In this document: positions 17,453 through 25,615 of the stretch, piece after piece
Layout of the letters: the number at the start of each line of letters is the position of its first letter
Numbering within the stretch: the stretch's first letter is position 1
DNA from: an uncultured Gemmatimonadales bacterium
Lineage (GTDB): Bacteria; Gemmatimonadota; Gemmatimonadetes; Longimicrobiales; Gaopeijiaceae
Assembly (NCBI GenBank): GCA_937919655.1
Contig: CALFPJ010000040.1
Location: 1 to 38,484 of the forward strand
Length of the DNA stretch: 38,484 nucleotides
Direction of reading: 5' to 3'
The notes under the pieces: generated by a model
Seen by the model: the letters and a program-made list of their open reading frames with translations, nothing else
Told to the model about the DNA's origin: nothing
Database searches by the model: none
Translations under genes and position numbers: made by a program

Positions 17453-18409
17453 TTGGACTTCGAGGGCGCGCACGCGGCTGTCGCAGGCATCGCGCGAAAA
17501 ACACCACTGCTCGAAGATCCCGAGCTGAGCGAGCGTCTGGGGCGGCCGGTCTTTGTGAAGGCCGAATGCCTGCAGGTCACGGGGTCGTTCAAGGTCCGGG
17601 GTGCAGCGGCCCGGCTGTCGGCGCTTACGCCAACGGAGCGCGCCCAGGGTGTGGTCGCCTGTTCGAGCGGCAACCACGGTCGGGCCGTCGCTCACGTCGC
17701 TCAGCGGCTCGGGATCCCTGCGACCGTCTGCGTTCCGGAGTGGGTAGACTCCGTGAAACTGGGCGGCATCCGGGCCGCGGGCGCCGAAACGATCTTGGTC
17801 GGAGCGAGCTTCGACGCGTCCGAGGCTCATGCGGTGGCACTCGCCTCAAGCACCGGCAGGACCTACGTCTCTGCCTATGACGATCCTTGGGTGATCGCGG
17901 GGCAGGGGACAATCGCTCGGGAGATTACCGAGCAGTTGGGGAAGGTCCCGGGTGTCGTGGTGGTGCCGCTATCGGGGGGTGGCTTGCTCGGTGGGATCGC
18001 GGCCGCCTTTGCCCATCAGCAAGGGGAAGGCCCGCCCCACATGGTCGGGGCGTCTGCAGAAAAGGCGGCTGTCATGCTCGCGAGTGTGCGCGCAGGCCGA
18101 CCGGTGGAGGTCGAGGAGGAAGAGACCCTGGCCAACGCCCTCGCAGGTGGAATCGGTCTCGACAATCGATATTCCTTTGCGCTAATCCGAGACCTCACCG
18201 ATACCCATGTCACGGTCTCAGAGGCCCAGATCGCCGAGGCCATGGCGTACAGCACCCGAGCCCTGCGGCTTGTCGCTGAGGGGGGTGGGGCCGTGGGCTT
18301 AGCCGTGCTTCTCTCCGACTGGTCACCGCCTCCGGCCGCTGAAGGAGCGATCGTGGTCGTCTTGAGTGGCGGCAACGTGGCGCCTGAGGTATTGGCGTCC
18401 GTTCTCTAA
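17453..18409 (+). CDS. Threonine/serine dehydratase-like PLP enzyme (fold type II)
   Basis: The 318-residue protein has the fold-type II PLP signature: Schiff-base Lys47 in TGSFKVRG, the substrate loop SSGNHGRA (about 71-78), and the phosphate-binding SGGGLLGG (about 169-176). This family deaminates threonine or serine to 2-oxoacids, or racemises them; EutB-like dehydratases also look like this. There is no C-terminal ACT regulatory domain, so it resembles the catabolic or unregulated type rather than biosynthetic IlvA. The start is TTG at 17453, the only start-like codon near the conserved N-terminus. It runs into the opposite-strand zincin gene tail to tail, with the two stop codons sharing bases. 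Confidence 0.85.
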   Translation: MDFEGAHAAVAGIARKTPLLEDPELSERLGRPVFVKAECLQVTGSFKVRGAAARLSALTPTERAQGVVACSSGNHGRAVAHVAQRLGIPATVCVPEWVDSVKLGGIRAAGAETILVGASFDASEAHAVALASSTGRTYVSAYDDPWVIAGQGTIAREITEQLGKVPGVVVVPLSGGGLLGGIAAAFAHQQGEGPPHMVGASAEKAAVMLASVRAGRPVEVEEEETLANALAGGIGLDNRYSFALIRDLTDTHVTVSEAQIAEAMAYSTRALRLVAEGGGAVGLAVLLSDWSPPPAAEGAIVVVLSGGNVAPEVLASVL

Positions 18410-20391
18410 CGGATGCGCGTGACGATCACCGACGAGGATCCACCCATGGTGATCTCCACCTGAAGGCCCGTCCCGGTCCCGTCCGACTGGAAGTCGTGGA
18501 AACGCATACCAGAGGGTCCGATCTTTCCCTTGAATGTGGTTGAGGCGAAAGGCATCCATAACTGCTCATCCGTACTGCCGGTCGGCGTGTTGACAGTGAC
18601 CGGCCACGGATAAAAACCCGGGGGGTCTAGAACCGCGGGAGCTGCGAAGATGCCCGTCGCGGTAATCCAGTCGTACGTAGTGAACGCCCGCGTAGGCTGC
18701 GGTGCGGGGGTGTTGTGGAGGCTCATAGCCACCACCATGTCTTCGAAGAGCTGTCCGAAGCTGCGGCCGGTAACCTGAGCCAAGCCAGCAGTCCCCAATG
18801 CCGTCGTGGAGTCGGTCAATTGTCTGAAAAGCGGAGCGTCGGCGAAGGGCGTCGCGGCGCTGCCAAAGGCGTCAGCAATGAAACGGTGGAAGTGCCACCC
18901 CGACGAATAGATCGAGTGGAATTCGTTCGCCCCCGTAGGATTGGTGACCAAACTATTCGGCTGAGTCGACAGCATAGCGATCGCGTTCGCGAGGTTGTCC
19001 ACGACGGCGTAGAGTTCTTTGGTGAAGGCACACGGATCGGTCGCGCAAAGTGTGGCGATCAGATCATCGCCGGTGATAGCGGACCCCACCGCCGGCCCTC
19101 CGGTAGCGGCCCACGCGATGCGTGACGACATGGTCGCCGAGATCTCCGCAGTACCCTCTTCGATCCACGCCGGCGGAAGCCCAGTACCTGCGGCAAAACG
19201 GTGGCGGATCGACACCAGGTGTTTGATTTCGTGCGCGATCGTCGACAGAGCCAACCAGTCGGGGCTCGCACCATCCATGTCGAGGATCAGGTCGGCGTTG
19301 AAGTAGATGATCTCGGCCAGATTCGAGGCGGCGCAGGTGCCGCTGGTTCTTAGGTCTCCGGTGAACACGGTGGCGGCCACCGAATCTCCCAGCGTGGGCG
19401 CGGTCGTGATCACGATCCGACCGTTGCCATCTATGTCCGTCACAGCGCCCCAGTAGTCCGACACCATCTGCTTCACATAGGACGTGTAGTAGTCGAGCAT
19501 CTCCTGGGTGGCGCTGGCGCTGATGGGCCTCGTGACCCGCTCGGTGCTGTCCTGATAGATCGCCAAGTCGTCATTGAAGTTTACGAGCGTCGCCGGCGTG
19601 AATGTCCCAGAACAAGAGAGCTGGGCATTGATGCTCAGGCGCGAAGGAGGGTTAGCCATCAGGCGCAGCCCGAGTGGCCTTCGGTCAGGGACGAGCCCGT
19701 CGGGTCCCGGCCCCCGTTCTCGGACCTCCCGCTCGAGCATATCCATCTGGAACTGAGCTGTCCTCGCCTTGATCGCACGGTTTTCTAGGAAGCGGGCGCC
19801 GTCGAGCACGCCGAGGTCAGCCAGCGACGCTGCCTGAGGGGCTGGAGGTGCCGTCAGATTCTGCAGCGTGCCGATCCTCGTGGTCGTGAGCGTGGCATCC
19901 ACCACGTCACTCGGGCTCACATTTTCGCTGGGTCGCGTGATCGCGATCCGGTAGTAGTGGGAGGATCCGGACGGAAGCAGCAGGCACTCGGAGGCTGAGT
20001 AGGTCTGGTACTGTCCCGGGTCGAGCGCCACCAAGACCGCCTGCGCGCACTCGTCAGGTACAACGGTCAGGATCTGTGATCCCGCGACGCCGCCCGCGGT
20101 GGCGGTGATCGCGCTCGTCCCGGTTGCCACCGCAGTCACGAGACCCGTCGTCGTGATCGTGGCGACCGTGTTGTCGCTACTAACCCACTGGACAGACACC
20201 GTCATGGATCCGCCATTTTGGTCCTTGGCCACGACCGACATCTGCTGCGAAGCCCCAACCTTCACGGACGGGCTTGCCGGCGAGACCGTGACGGACGCCA
20301 CCGTCGGCGTGTCATCAGGGGGTGTGGGCTCTCCGCCACATGCCGCGACAAGCGCCAAGGTGGCGAGCAGCGAGAGGTGGCGGTCGTTCAT
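18406..20391 (-). CDS. Zinc-metallopeptidase-like lipoprotein with N-terminal Big_2 domain
   Basis: From the ATG at 20391 the product is 661 residues with a lipoprotein signal (MNDRHLSLLATLALVAAC, lipid Cys18). A Big_2 Ig-like domain follows at about residues 35-110 (VSPASPSVKVGASQQMSVVA). A catalytic-looking domain has HEIKH (His387, Glu388, His391), followed by IEEGTAE around 410-416, which could provide the third zinc ligand. The arrangement resembles M30/hyicolysin-like zincins, but exact family membership is not certain. Several Cys residues suggest disulfides outside the cytoplasm. It is probably a surface protease; the substrate is unknown. A start at 20406 would add five residues before the signal. 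Confidence 0.75.
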   Translation of the reverse strand: MNDRHLSLLATLALVAACGGEPTPPDDTPTVASVTVSPASPSVKVGASQQMSVVAKDQNGGSMTVSVQWVSSDNTVATITTTGLVTAVATGTSAITATAGGVAGSQILTVVPDECAQAVLVALDPGQYQTYSASECLLLPSGSSHYYRIAITRPSENVSPSDVVDATLTTTRIGTLQNLTAPPAPQAASLADLGVLDGARFLENRAIKARTAQFQMDMLEREVRERGPGPDGLVPDRRPLGLRLMANPPSRLSINAQLSCSGTFTPATLVNFNDDLAIYQDSTERVTRPISASATQEMLDYYTSYVKQMVSDYWGAVTDIDGNGRIVITTAPTLGDSVAATVFTGDLRTSGTCAASNLAEIIYFNADLILDMDGASPDWLALSTIAHEIKHLVSIRHRFAAGTGLPPAWIEEGTAEISATMSSRIAWAATGGPAVGSAITGDDLIATLCATDPCAFTKELYAVVDNLANAIAMLSTQPNSLVTNPTGANEFHSIYSSGWHFHRFIADAFGSAATPFADAPLFRQLTDSTTALGTAGLAQVTGRSFGQLFEDMVVAMSLHNTPAPQPTRAFTTYDWITATGIFAAPAVLDPPGFYPWPVTVNTPTGSTDEQLWMPFASTTFKGKIGPSGMRFHDFQSDGTGTGLQVEITMGGSSSVIVTRIR

Positions 20392-20464
20392 GATCGTCCC
20401 GGGCAAGGTCTGTGGCGAACAGGGGATGTATACGGGCGTTCTGCTCCCGCGTTGCGGATTCTAA

Positions 20465-21283
20465 TCATGGCAGATCATCCGCGTCGAGGAGGGCCGGGAG
20501 TAGGGCCCCGGCGGACCCACGAAGGCTGATCGCGGCGTGCCGTGTGAGGGGCGTGTCTTCCATGTTGACCTCCACGACCATGCCCCCGTGTTCGAGAGTA
20601 GCGAGCGGAATCGATGCCGCCGGATGCACGAGTGCGCTCGTGCCTGCCACCAAGCATACGTCAGCCTGGCCCGCCATTGAGAACGCCTGCGACAGGACCC
20701 GTGTTTCCAGCGCCTCCCCAAACCATATGACGTCCGGACGGAGCAAGGCGTCACAAACGACGCAGCGAGGCAGCGTTTCGACGGAGGAGACCTCTATGGA
20801 GTGGCTTCCCGGCGATCGCACACCGCACCCCGAACAGAGGTCTCGATCAATGGCGCCGTGAACCTCCACGGGAATGGCCGGCGTCGGGTCGCCGCCGCCC
20901 GCCTGGATCTCGGCCGCGCGGGTGTGCAGTCCGTCGACGTTTTGTGTCACGATCGTGGTGTGTCCCTGCCGGAGCGCGAGGCGAGCGAGGGCGTCGTGAC
21001 CGGGGTTCGGCACGCAGGCGGCTATGAGACCGCGACGCCACGCGTACCACTCCCATACGGTGCGGGGGTCGCGTTGGAAGGCCTCCGGCGCCGCGAGGTC
21101 TTCCGGTCGGAACGACCGCCACAGACCTCCTGCGCCGCGGAAAGTTGGAATTCCCGACTCGGCTGAAATGCCAGCACCCGTAACGGCGACGATCCGCCCC
21201 GCGGCTTGAACGGCTGCACGGGCACGCGCGAGCGCCTCTGCCGGAGCCGGCGGTCCTTGGTTCACCGCTTGAGTGCGACCCAT
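20465..21283 (-). CDS. cobB: NAD-dependent protein deacylase (sirtuin)
   Basis: Sirtuins remove acyl groups from lysines using NAD. The motifs are complete: GAGISAESGIPTFRG (from about residue 36), QNVDGLH (114-120), catalytic His142 in EVHG, and a zinc site at Cys150, Cys153, Cys174 and Cys177. Tyr80 and Arg83 (YAWRR) match the Tyr-x-x-Arg pair of class III sirtuins such as SIRT5 and E. coli CobB, which favours desuccinylase/demalonylase activity as well as deacetylation; that is inferred from the family. I chose the ATG at 21283, giving 272 residues; an ATG at 21298 is also possible. It overlaps the DUF423 gene by 22 bases. Confidence 0.92.
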   Translation of the reverse strand: MGRTQAVNQGPPAPAEALARARAAVQAAGRIVAVTGAGISAESGIPTFRGAGGLWRSFRPEDLAAPEAFQRDPRTVWEWYAWRRGLIAACVPNPGHDALARLALRQGHTTIVTQNVDGLHTRAAEIQAGGGDPTPAIPVEVHGAIDRDLCSGCGVRSPGSHSIEVSSVETLPRCVVCDALLRPDVIWFGEALETRVLSQAFSMAGQADVCLVAGTSALVHPAASIPLATLEHGGMVVEVNMEDTPLTRHAAISLRGSAGALLPALLDADDLP

Positions 21284-21636
21284 GCCAGCAGCACCCATCC
21301 GACCAGGAATGCGACCCCGCCCAAGGGTGTCACCGCGCCCAACCATCGCTGTCCGGACAGCACCAGCGTGTACAGGCTACCGGAGAAGAGTACGATACCT
21401 ACGACGAACGCCCACCCGGCGACGTTGAGCAGAGGCGCTTCAAGCCGAGCCCACGCGCCTGCCACAACGAAGAGGGCCAGGGCATGGTACATCTGGTATC
21501 GAACCGCGGTCTCGAACGTCGCGAGGTCTGCGGGGGTCAGGGTGCTCCGAAGGCCATGGGCGCCGAACGCGCCGAGCGCTACAGCCACGCCAGCGAGCAG
21601 CGCACCCAGGCCTAAGAAAAGTCGATCGCTTGCCAT
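21262..21636 (-). CDS. DUF423 family small membrane protein
   Basis: The 124-residue protein starts MASDRLFLGLGALLAGVAVALGAFGAHGL at the ATG at 21636. It shows the DUF423 pattern: the GAFGAHGL motif in the first helix, FETAVRYQMYHALAL in the middle, and VLFSGSLYTLVLSG followed by the TPLGGVAFLVGW closing motif. There are four transmembrane helices. The biochemical role of the family is not established. It is immediately upstream of, and overlaps, the sirtuin gene, so the two are probably one transcript; ggt lies 75 bases upstream on the same strand. Confidence 0.88.
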   Translation of the reverse strand: MASDRLFLGLGALLAGVAVALGAFGAHGLRSTLTPADLATFETAVRYQMYHALALFVVAGAWARLEAPLLNVAGWAFVVGIVLFSGSLYTLVLSGQRWLGAVTPLGGVAFLVGWVLLAWVALKR

Positions 21637-21710
21637 GAATTTCGCTCTAGTCGCTACGGCCGGCACCACGGGTCAAGGCCATAGGATACAGGGGTTTCCT
21701 CACGCCCGAC

Positions 21711-23444
21711 TCAGTAGGCGAGCGCGTACGCCTCACGCCTGGGATCTGCCGCCGCGGTTAGGGTCCCGCTGCCGGGTTCCCGATAGATCATTTGTGCCCC
21801 CCCGAAGGTCGAGGTCCATCCATCGATGATTCTCATTTGATGCCCTAGGGCCGTGAGCTCCGCGATCACAAGTGCGTCGACCCGGTTCTCGAGGGAGACC
21901 GGCAGGCCTTCCATGGAACGGAAGCGTGCGGCCTCGATGGACTCCTGAGGCGTCATTCCGAACACCAAGAGGTTATGCACGATCTGCAGCAGGGACTGCG
22001 GCTGGCTGTCGCCGCCGGGTGTGCCGAGCGTGAACGCGAAGACCCCGTCCCGCAGCGCCATCATGGGTGTCAACGTGTGATAGGGCCGCTTTCCGGGTGC
22101 GACCTGATTCGGGTGTCCGTCCTGCAATGTGTAGAGAGCGCCACGATTGTGGAGCAGCACACCCGTTTCTGTGTCGAGGAGCCCGGAGCCGAAGCCAGCG
22201 AAGTTGCTCTGGATCCAGCTTACGGCGTTCCCGAAGCGGTCCACGGCGGTCAGGTAGACGGTGTCGCCTGAGTCATCCAGCCCACCGTCGAGTCCAGAGA
22301 GGTCCTCACCGAAGCCTGCGGCCACCGATTCCGCCGCGTGGTTGGGGTCGACGAGTTCTGCGCGTGCGCGGAGGTAGTCCGGGTCCAGCAGTTGATCCAC
22401 AGGGACATCCGCCTTGGCCGGATCCGCGATCCAGCGATCTCGATCTGCGAAGGCGAGCTTCTTGAGTTCGATCATCGTATGCAGGTAGGCCGACGTGTTA
22501 TGCCCCAGCGCTTCGATCGGGTGTGCCTTGGCCATCTCCATATAGGAAAGCTGTGCAACGCCCTGCGTGTTCGGTGGCATCACGACAAACGTGTGGCCGA
22601 GATAGTGGCGTTGCAGCGGCTCGACCCAGTTGGAGGTGTGGGCTGTGAAGTCTGACACGCGCAGGTGGCCGCCCTCTGCCTCGACGAGGGCAGCGAGGCG
22701 GGCGCCGATCGCCCCCTGGTAGTATGCGTCCTTCCCGCCGCGGGCGATCTGCTGGAGCGTTTCGCCGAGTCTCTCGTTGATGAGCAGCGACCCGAGCGGT
22801 GGAGCCGCGCCACCCGGTAAATAAAGCGCTTTGCCGGCTTCATTCAGCGCGCCGCCCTGTGACTCGAAGTCCAGCTGCAGGCGGCGCGATACCGGGAAGC
22901 CCTCGCTGGCGAATCGAATCGCCGGGGCCAGCAACTGCTCGAACGGCATGGTCCCATAACGTTCGTGTGCGTCCACCCATGCGGCGACCGCGCCGGGTAC
23001 ACTGATGGAAAGCGCCCCCGTCTCGGGCACCGCATCGAGGCCCTGGCTGCGGAAGAAGTCCGGGGTAGCCAGCGCCCCCGAGCGGCCGCTGCCGTTAAGT
23101 GCGGTGATCTCCCCGGTACTGCCGTTATAGAAGATCCCGAATGCGTCCCCTCCCACACCGTTCATGTGTGGCCGCACGACCGCGAGAACGCCTGCCATGG
23201 CAATGATCGCGTCCGTGGCCGTGCCGCCGTCCTGGAGCACCCGAAGCCCAGCTTGGGCGGCGAGTGGATGATCTGCGGATACCGCTCCTTGGGTGCCCCG
23301 CACATCCGGGCGGTTTTGAGAGGCGTAGACCGTGGTCATCGCCGCGCCCGACTCCGTCGTGGACGCGCCCTCGGGGTTGGAGCATGCGGCGAGCGCGAGA
23401 GGCAGCGCGAAGGTGCAAATAAAGCGGCGTGATTGGAGCGGCAT
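21711..23444 (-). CDS. ggt: Gamma-glutamyltransferase, lipoprotein type
   Basis: GGT cleaves the gamma-glutamyl bond of glutathione and transfers it to water or amino acids. It matures by self-cleavage before a catalytic Thr, here Thr395 in DSGDTVYLTAVDRFGNAVSWIQS. Other landmarks are VSADHPLAAQAGLRVLQDGGTATDA near the N-terminus, GVGGDAF, LNGSGRSG, and a C-terminal LGTPGGDSQPQ. The 577-residue precursor begins with a lipoprotein signal (ALPLALAAC, lipid Cys21), so it should be anchored facing the periplasm or surface. It is divergent from the MFS gene across an intergenic region of about 160 bases. Confidence 0.93.
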   Translation of the reverse strand: MPLQSRRFICTFALPLALAACSNPEGASTTESGAAMTTVYASQNRPDVRGTQGAVSADHPLAAQAGLRVLQDGGTATDAIIAMAGVLAVVRPHMNGVGGDAFGIFYNGSTGEITALNGSGRSGALATPDFFRSQGLDAVPETGALSISVPGAVAAWVDAHERYGTMPFEQLLAPAIRFASEGFPVSRRLQLDFESQGGALNEAGKALYLPGGAAPPLGSLLINERLGETLQQIARGGKDAYYQGAIGARLAALVEAEGGHLRVSDFTAHTSNWVEPLQRHYLGHTFVVMPPNTQGVAQLSYMEMAKAHPIEALGHNTSAYLHTMIELKKLAFADRDRWIADPAKADVPVDQLLDPDYLRARAELVDPNHAAESVAAGFGEDLSGLDGGLDDSGDTVYLTAVDRFGNAVSWIQSNFAGFGSGLLDTETGVLLHNRGALYTLQDGHPNQVAPGKRPYHTLTPMMALRDGVFAFTLGTPGGDSQPQSLLQIVHNLLVFGMTPQESIEAARFRSMEGLPVSLENRVDALVIAELTALGHQMRIIDGWTSTFGGAQMIYREPGSGTLTAAADPRREAYALAY

Positions 23445-23602
23445 CGTTGTTCTGGCTCGAATTTAGAGAGGTCTTAAGTGCACGTTGGCAGGGGATCTTG
23501 GCCTGCGCCAGGGGGCGGTGGTGGTCCGCCTTCGGCGCGCTTATCCTAGGCGGGTCGCCAACAGAAATCTGTTCCCACCCCAGACCAGGATCCGGCCGCA
23601 CA

Positions 23603-24820
23603 GTGCCTGACGCTGCACCCCCGGTTCAACATCGGCCTGTGGCCAACCAGGCTACGAGAGTGGCGATTATCGTCGCGGTCGCGCACGGCATCAACGACGC
23701 TTACGCCTCGTTCGTGCCACCACTTCTCCCGCGCATCATGGGCAATCTGGGGCTGTCGATCGCGTCCGCGGCCACGTTGAGCGTGACCTTCGCGATCGCC
23801 GCGTCGTTGCCCCAGCCGTTGTTCGGTTTTTTGGCCGATCGGTTCGGGCGCAGAATTTTTGCCGTTGCCGGCCCGCTTGTGGCTGCCGTGTTCGTCACGG
23901 CGATCGGATTCGCCACATCGTATTGGGTGCTCGTCCTGTGCCTCCTCATGGGAGGCATCGGGAGCGCCGCCTTCCATCCTCCTGGAGCGTCCTACGCGGT
24001 GCGGGTTTCTGAAGGGAAGGGCGGTGGCAAGCGGTATTCGATCTTCTCTTTCGGTGGCTCCCTTGGATTCGCCATCGGCCCGCTCGTTGCCGTGGCGCTG
24101 GTGCAATGGGGAGGTATGGGGCGGCTTTGGGTCGCGGTGATTCCGGCTGCCCTGATCATGCCCCTGTTCTACTTCGGGCTCCCGAGCGGACGCGCGGAGG
24201 CCCGCCAGGCGAAGCCGCCACCGCCCCCAAGCGTTGTGCTGAGGCACCTTCGGGGACCGCTGGGCCTAATCTTTGGCATCAGTGCGACCATGGCATTCGT
24301 GCAGCGAGCGTTTTTGACAATGGAGCCCATCATCGTGGCGGATATGGGGGGATCAGAGGCCCTCGGCGCTGTGACCCTGACCATCTATCTCGCTGCGCAG
24401 TCCGTCGGGACCGTCGCTGGCGGTGTGCTCGCGGATCGCATGGATCGCCGCAAACTCTTGATTCACTTGTGCTCCTGGGCGCTGCCGGCACACCTGCTTG
24501 CGGTCTGGATTGGGCCACTCGGCGGACTCGGCCTGGCGGCGGCGGCGTGCGCAGGCTTCCTGGGCATGGCCACGCTGCCGCCGATCGTCGTGATGGCCCA
24601 GGAACTCGTGCCTGATGGCGCCGCCGCGACGTCGGGCGTCGTCATGGGGCTCGCATGGGCTACCGGGTCGGTCTTCGTGCTCGGTACGGGCGCGCTCGCC
24701 GACGTGATCGGACCGCAGTTCGCCACGCTGCTGTCGATGCCCATGATCGGGCTGGCGATCCTCTTGGCGATGCATCCCGCGCTCAAGCACACCTGGGGTT
24801 CCGCCACGGCGGATCCATAG
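23603..24820 (+). CDS. MFS transporter, fosmidomycin-resistance (Fsr)-like
   Basis: About 12 transmembrane helices are visible in roughly 405 residues. The N-terminal HGINDAYASFVPPLLPRI and QPLFGFLADRFGRR segments, and the AFHPPGASYA motif after helix 4, are characteristic of the Fsr branch of the major facilitator superfamily, proton-driven drug/metabolite exporters. Actual substrate is unknown. The open frame extends to 23429, but the first 58 residues are not membrane-like and would cover the divergent promoter, so I place the start at GTG 23603; GTG 23639 is an alternative. The broken Crp-like gene begins three bases after its stop, suggesting a former transporter-regulator pair. Confidence 0.82.
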   Translation: MPDAAPPVQHRPVANQATRVAIIVAVAHGINDAYASFVPPLLPRIMGNLGLSIASAATLSVTFAIAASLPQPLFGFLADRFGRRIFAVAGPLVAAVFVTAIGFATSYWVLVLCLLMGGIGSAAFHPPGASYAVRVSEGKGGGKRYSIFSFGGSLGFAIGPLVAVALVQWGGMGRLWVAVIPAALIMPLFYFGLPSGRAEARQAKPPPPPSVVLRHLRGPLGLIFGISATMAFVQRAFLTMEPIIVADMGGSEALGAVTLTIYLAAQSVGTVAGGVLADRMDRRKLLIHLCSWALPAHLLAVWIGPLGGLGLAAAACAGFLGMATLPPIVVMAQELVPDGAAATSGVVMGLAWATGSVFVLGTGALADVIGPQFATLLSMPMIGLAILLAMHPALKHTWGSATADP

Positions 24821-24823
24821 CGC

Positions 24824-25536
24824 ATGCCGTTTCATCTCGTTCCGGCGCGCGACCGAAAGCTGCATCGTCTGGTTAAGAAGGCGACGTCGGTTCGTATGGC
24901 AAAAGGTCGGTCACTCTATGTGGCCGGGGACCCCGCCAAAGACGTCTTCTTGGTGTTGGACGGCTTCGTGCGGCTGGTTTTGCCTGGGATGGAGAAGGGG
25001 AGGGGGGAGAGGATCGTCTCCCTCGCGGTCCCTTGGGAGGTCTTCGGGGATGAAGCCTTCACGGAGGGTCATCGACGCTACGGCGCGGTAGCCGGATCAA
25101 AGTGTACCGTGCTACCGCTGCCAGAGGGACGCCTGCTCGCGGGGCTCAAGACGCCCCAAAAAGCCTCGGTGCTTACCTCGAGGGCGTCGAGCGAGAATTG
25201 CATCGCCTCCGCCACGCGCAGGGTGGTTCGCACGGCCAGACGGCGGCTCAGCGGCTCGCGGAGGTTCTGTTAGATCTGGGACAGCGCTGCGGGGAACATG
25301 CCGGCAGGGGGATCCACCTGAGCGTGAAAGCCACCCATCAGGTGCTCGCAGACCTGTCCGGGGCGCATCGGGCTACGGTGACGACGCTGGTCAACGACTA
25401 GCTCTATGACGGAGTCATCGCCGCCAGCCCAGAAGGGGGCCTAGCCATCCGAAAGCCGCACGATCTTTGGACCCTGGCGGGATACCACCCGGCGGGCGAA
25501 GAACCCACAGGCCCGAACTCCGACCCCACGCGTTGA
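24824..25536 (+). pseudogene. Crp/Fnr-family transcription regulator, broken by a frameshift and a nonsense codon
   Basis: The N-terminal cNMP-binding-like barrel (SLYVAGDPAKDVFLVLDGFVRLV) is read in frame 2. At an A5 run (25158-25162) the homology moves to frame 1 (PKSLGAYLEGVERELHRLRH), as if one A had been lost. The HTH then reads THQVLADLSGAHRATVTTLVND, followed by TAG (25399-25401) where relatives have Trp. After that stop, family-like sequence continues (LYDGVIAASPEGGLAIRKPH, DLWTLAG) to TGA at 25534-25536. With both lesions repaired the product would be 237 residues, normal for Crp/Fnr. Two independent lesions argue for a real pseudogene rather than one sequencing error. It follows the MFS gene by three bases. 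Confidence 0.85.
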
Positions 25537-25564
25537 CCCAAAAACCCGTCCCGTCTAGCTTTTA

Positions 25565-25591
25565 GCGCTTTTCCGAGGCGCGGAGAAGCGC
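25565..25591 (+). repeat. Hairpin upstream of the TPR membrane protein gene
   Basis: GCGCTTTTCCG and CGGAGAAGCGC form an 11-bp stem with one U-G wobble around AGGCG. No T-run follows. It lies 25 bases before the ATG at 25616 and 28 after the dead regulator, so it could be a leader structure or a decayed terminator. Confidence 0.5.
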
Positions 25592-25615
25592 CAACCAACA
25601 CGGGCATTACCTGCC

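Noticed and set aside
23480..23500. Sigma-54 promoter (TGGCAG…TTGG) in the ggt/MFS gap
   Set aside because: Spacing between the GG and GC elements is not the required one and the -12 half is wrong.
25154..25163. Programmed -1 frameshift at CCCCAAAAAG in the Crp-like gene
   Set aside because: The run has only five A, the zero-frame codons do not form a proper slippery heptamer, and a second lesion (TAG) follows, so decay is the simpler explanation.
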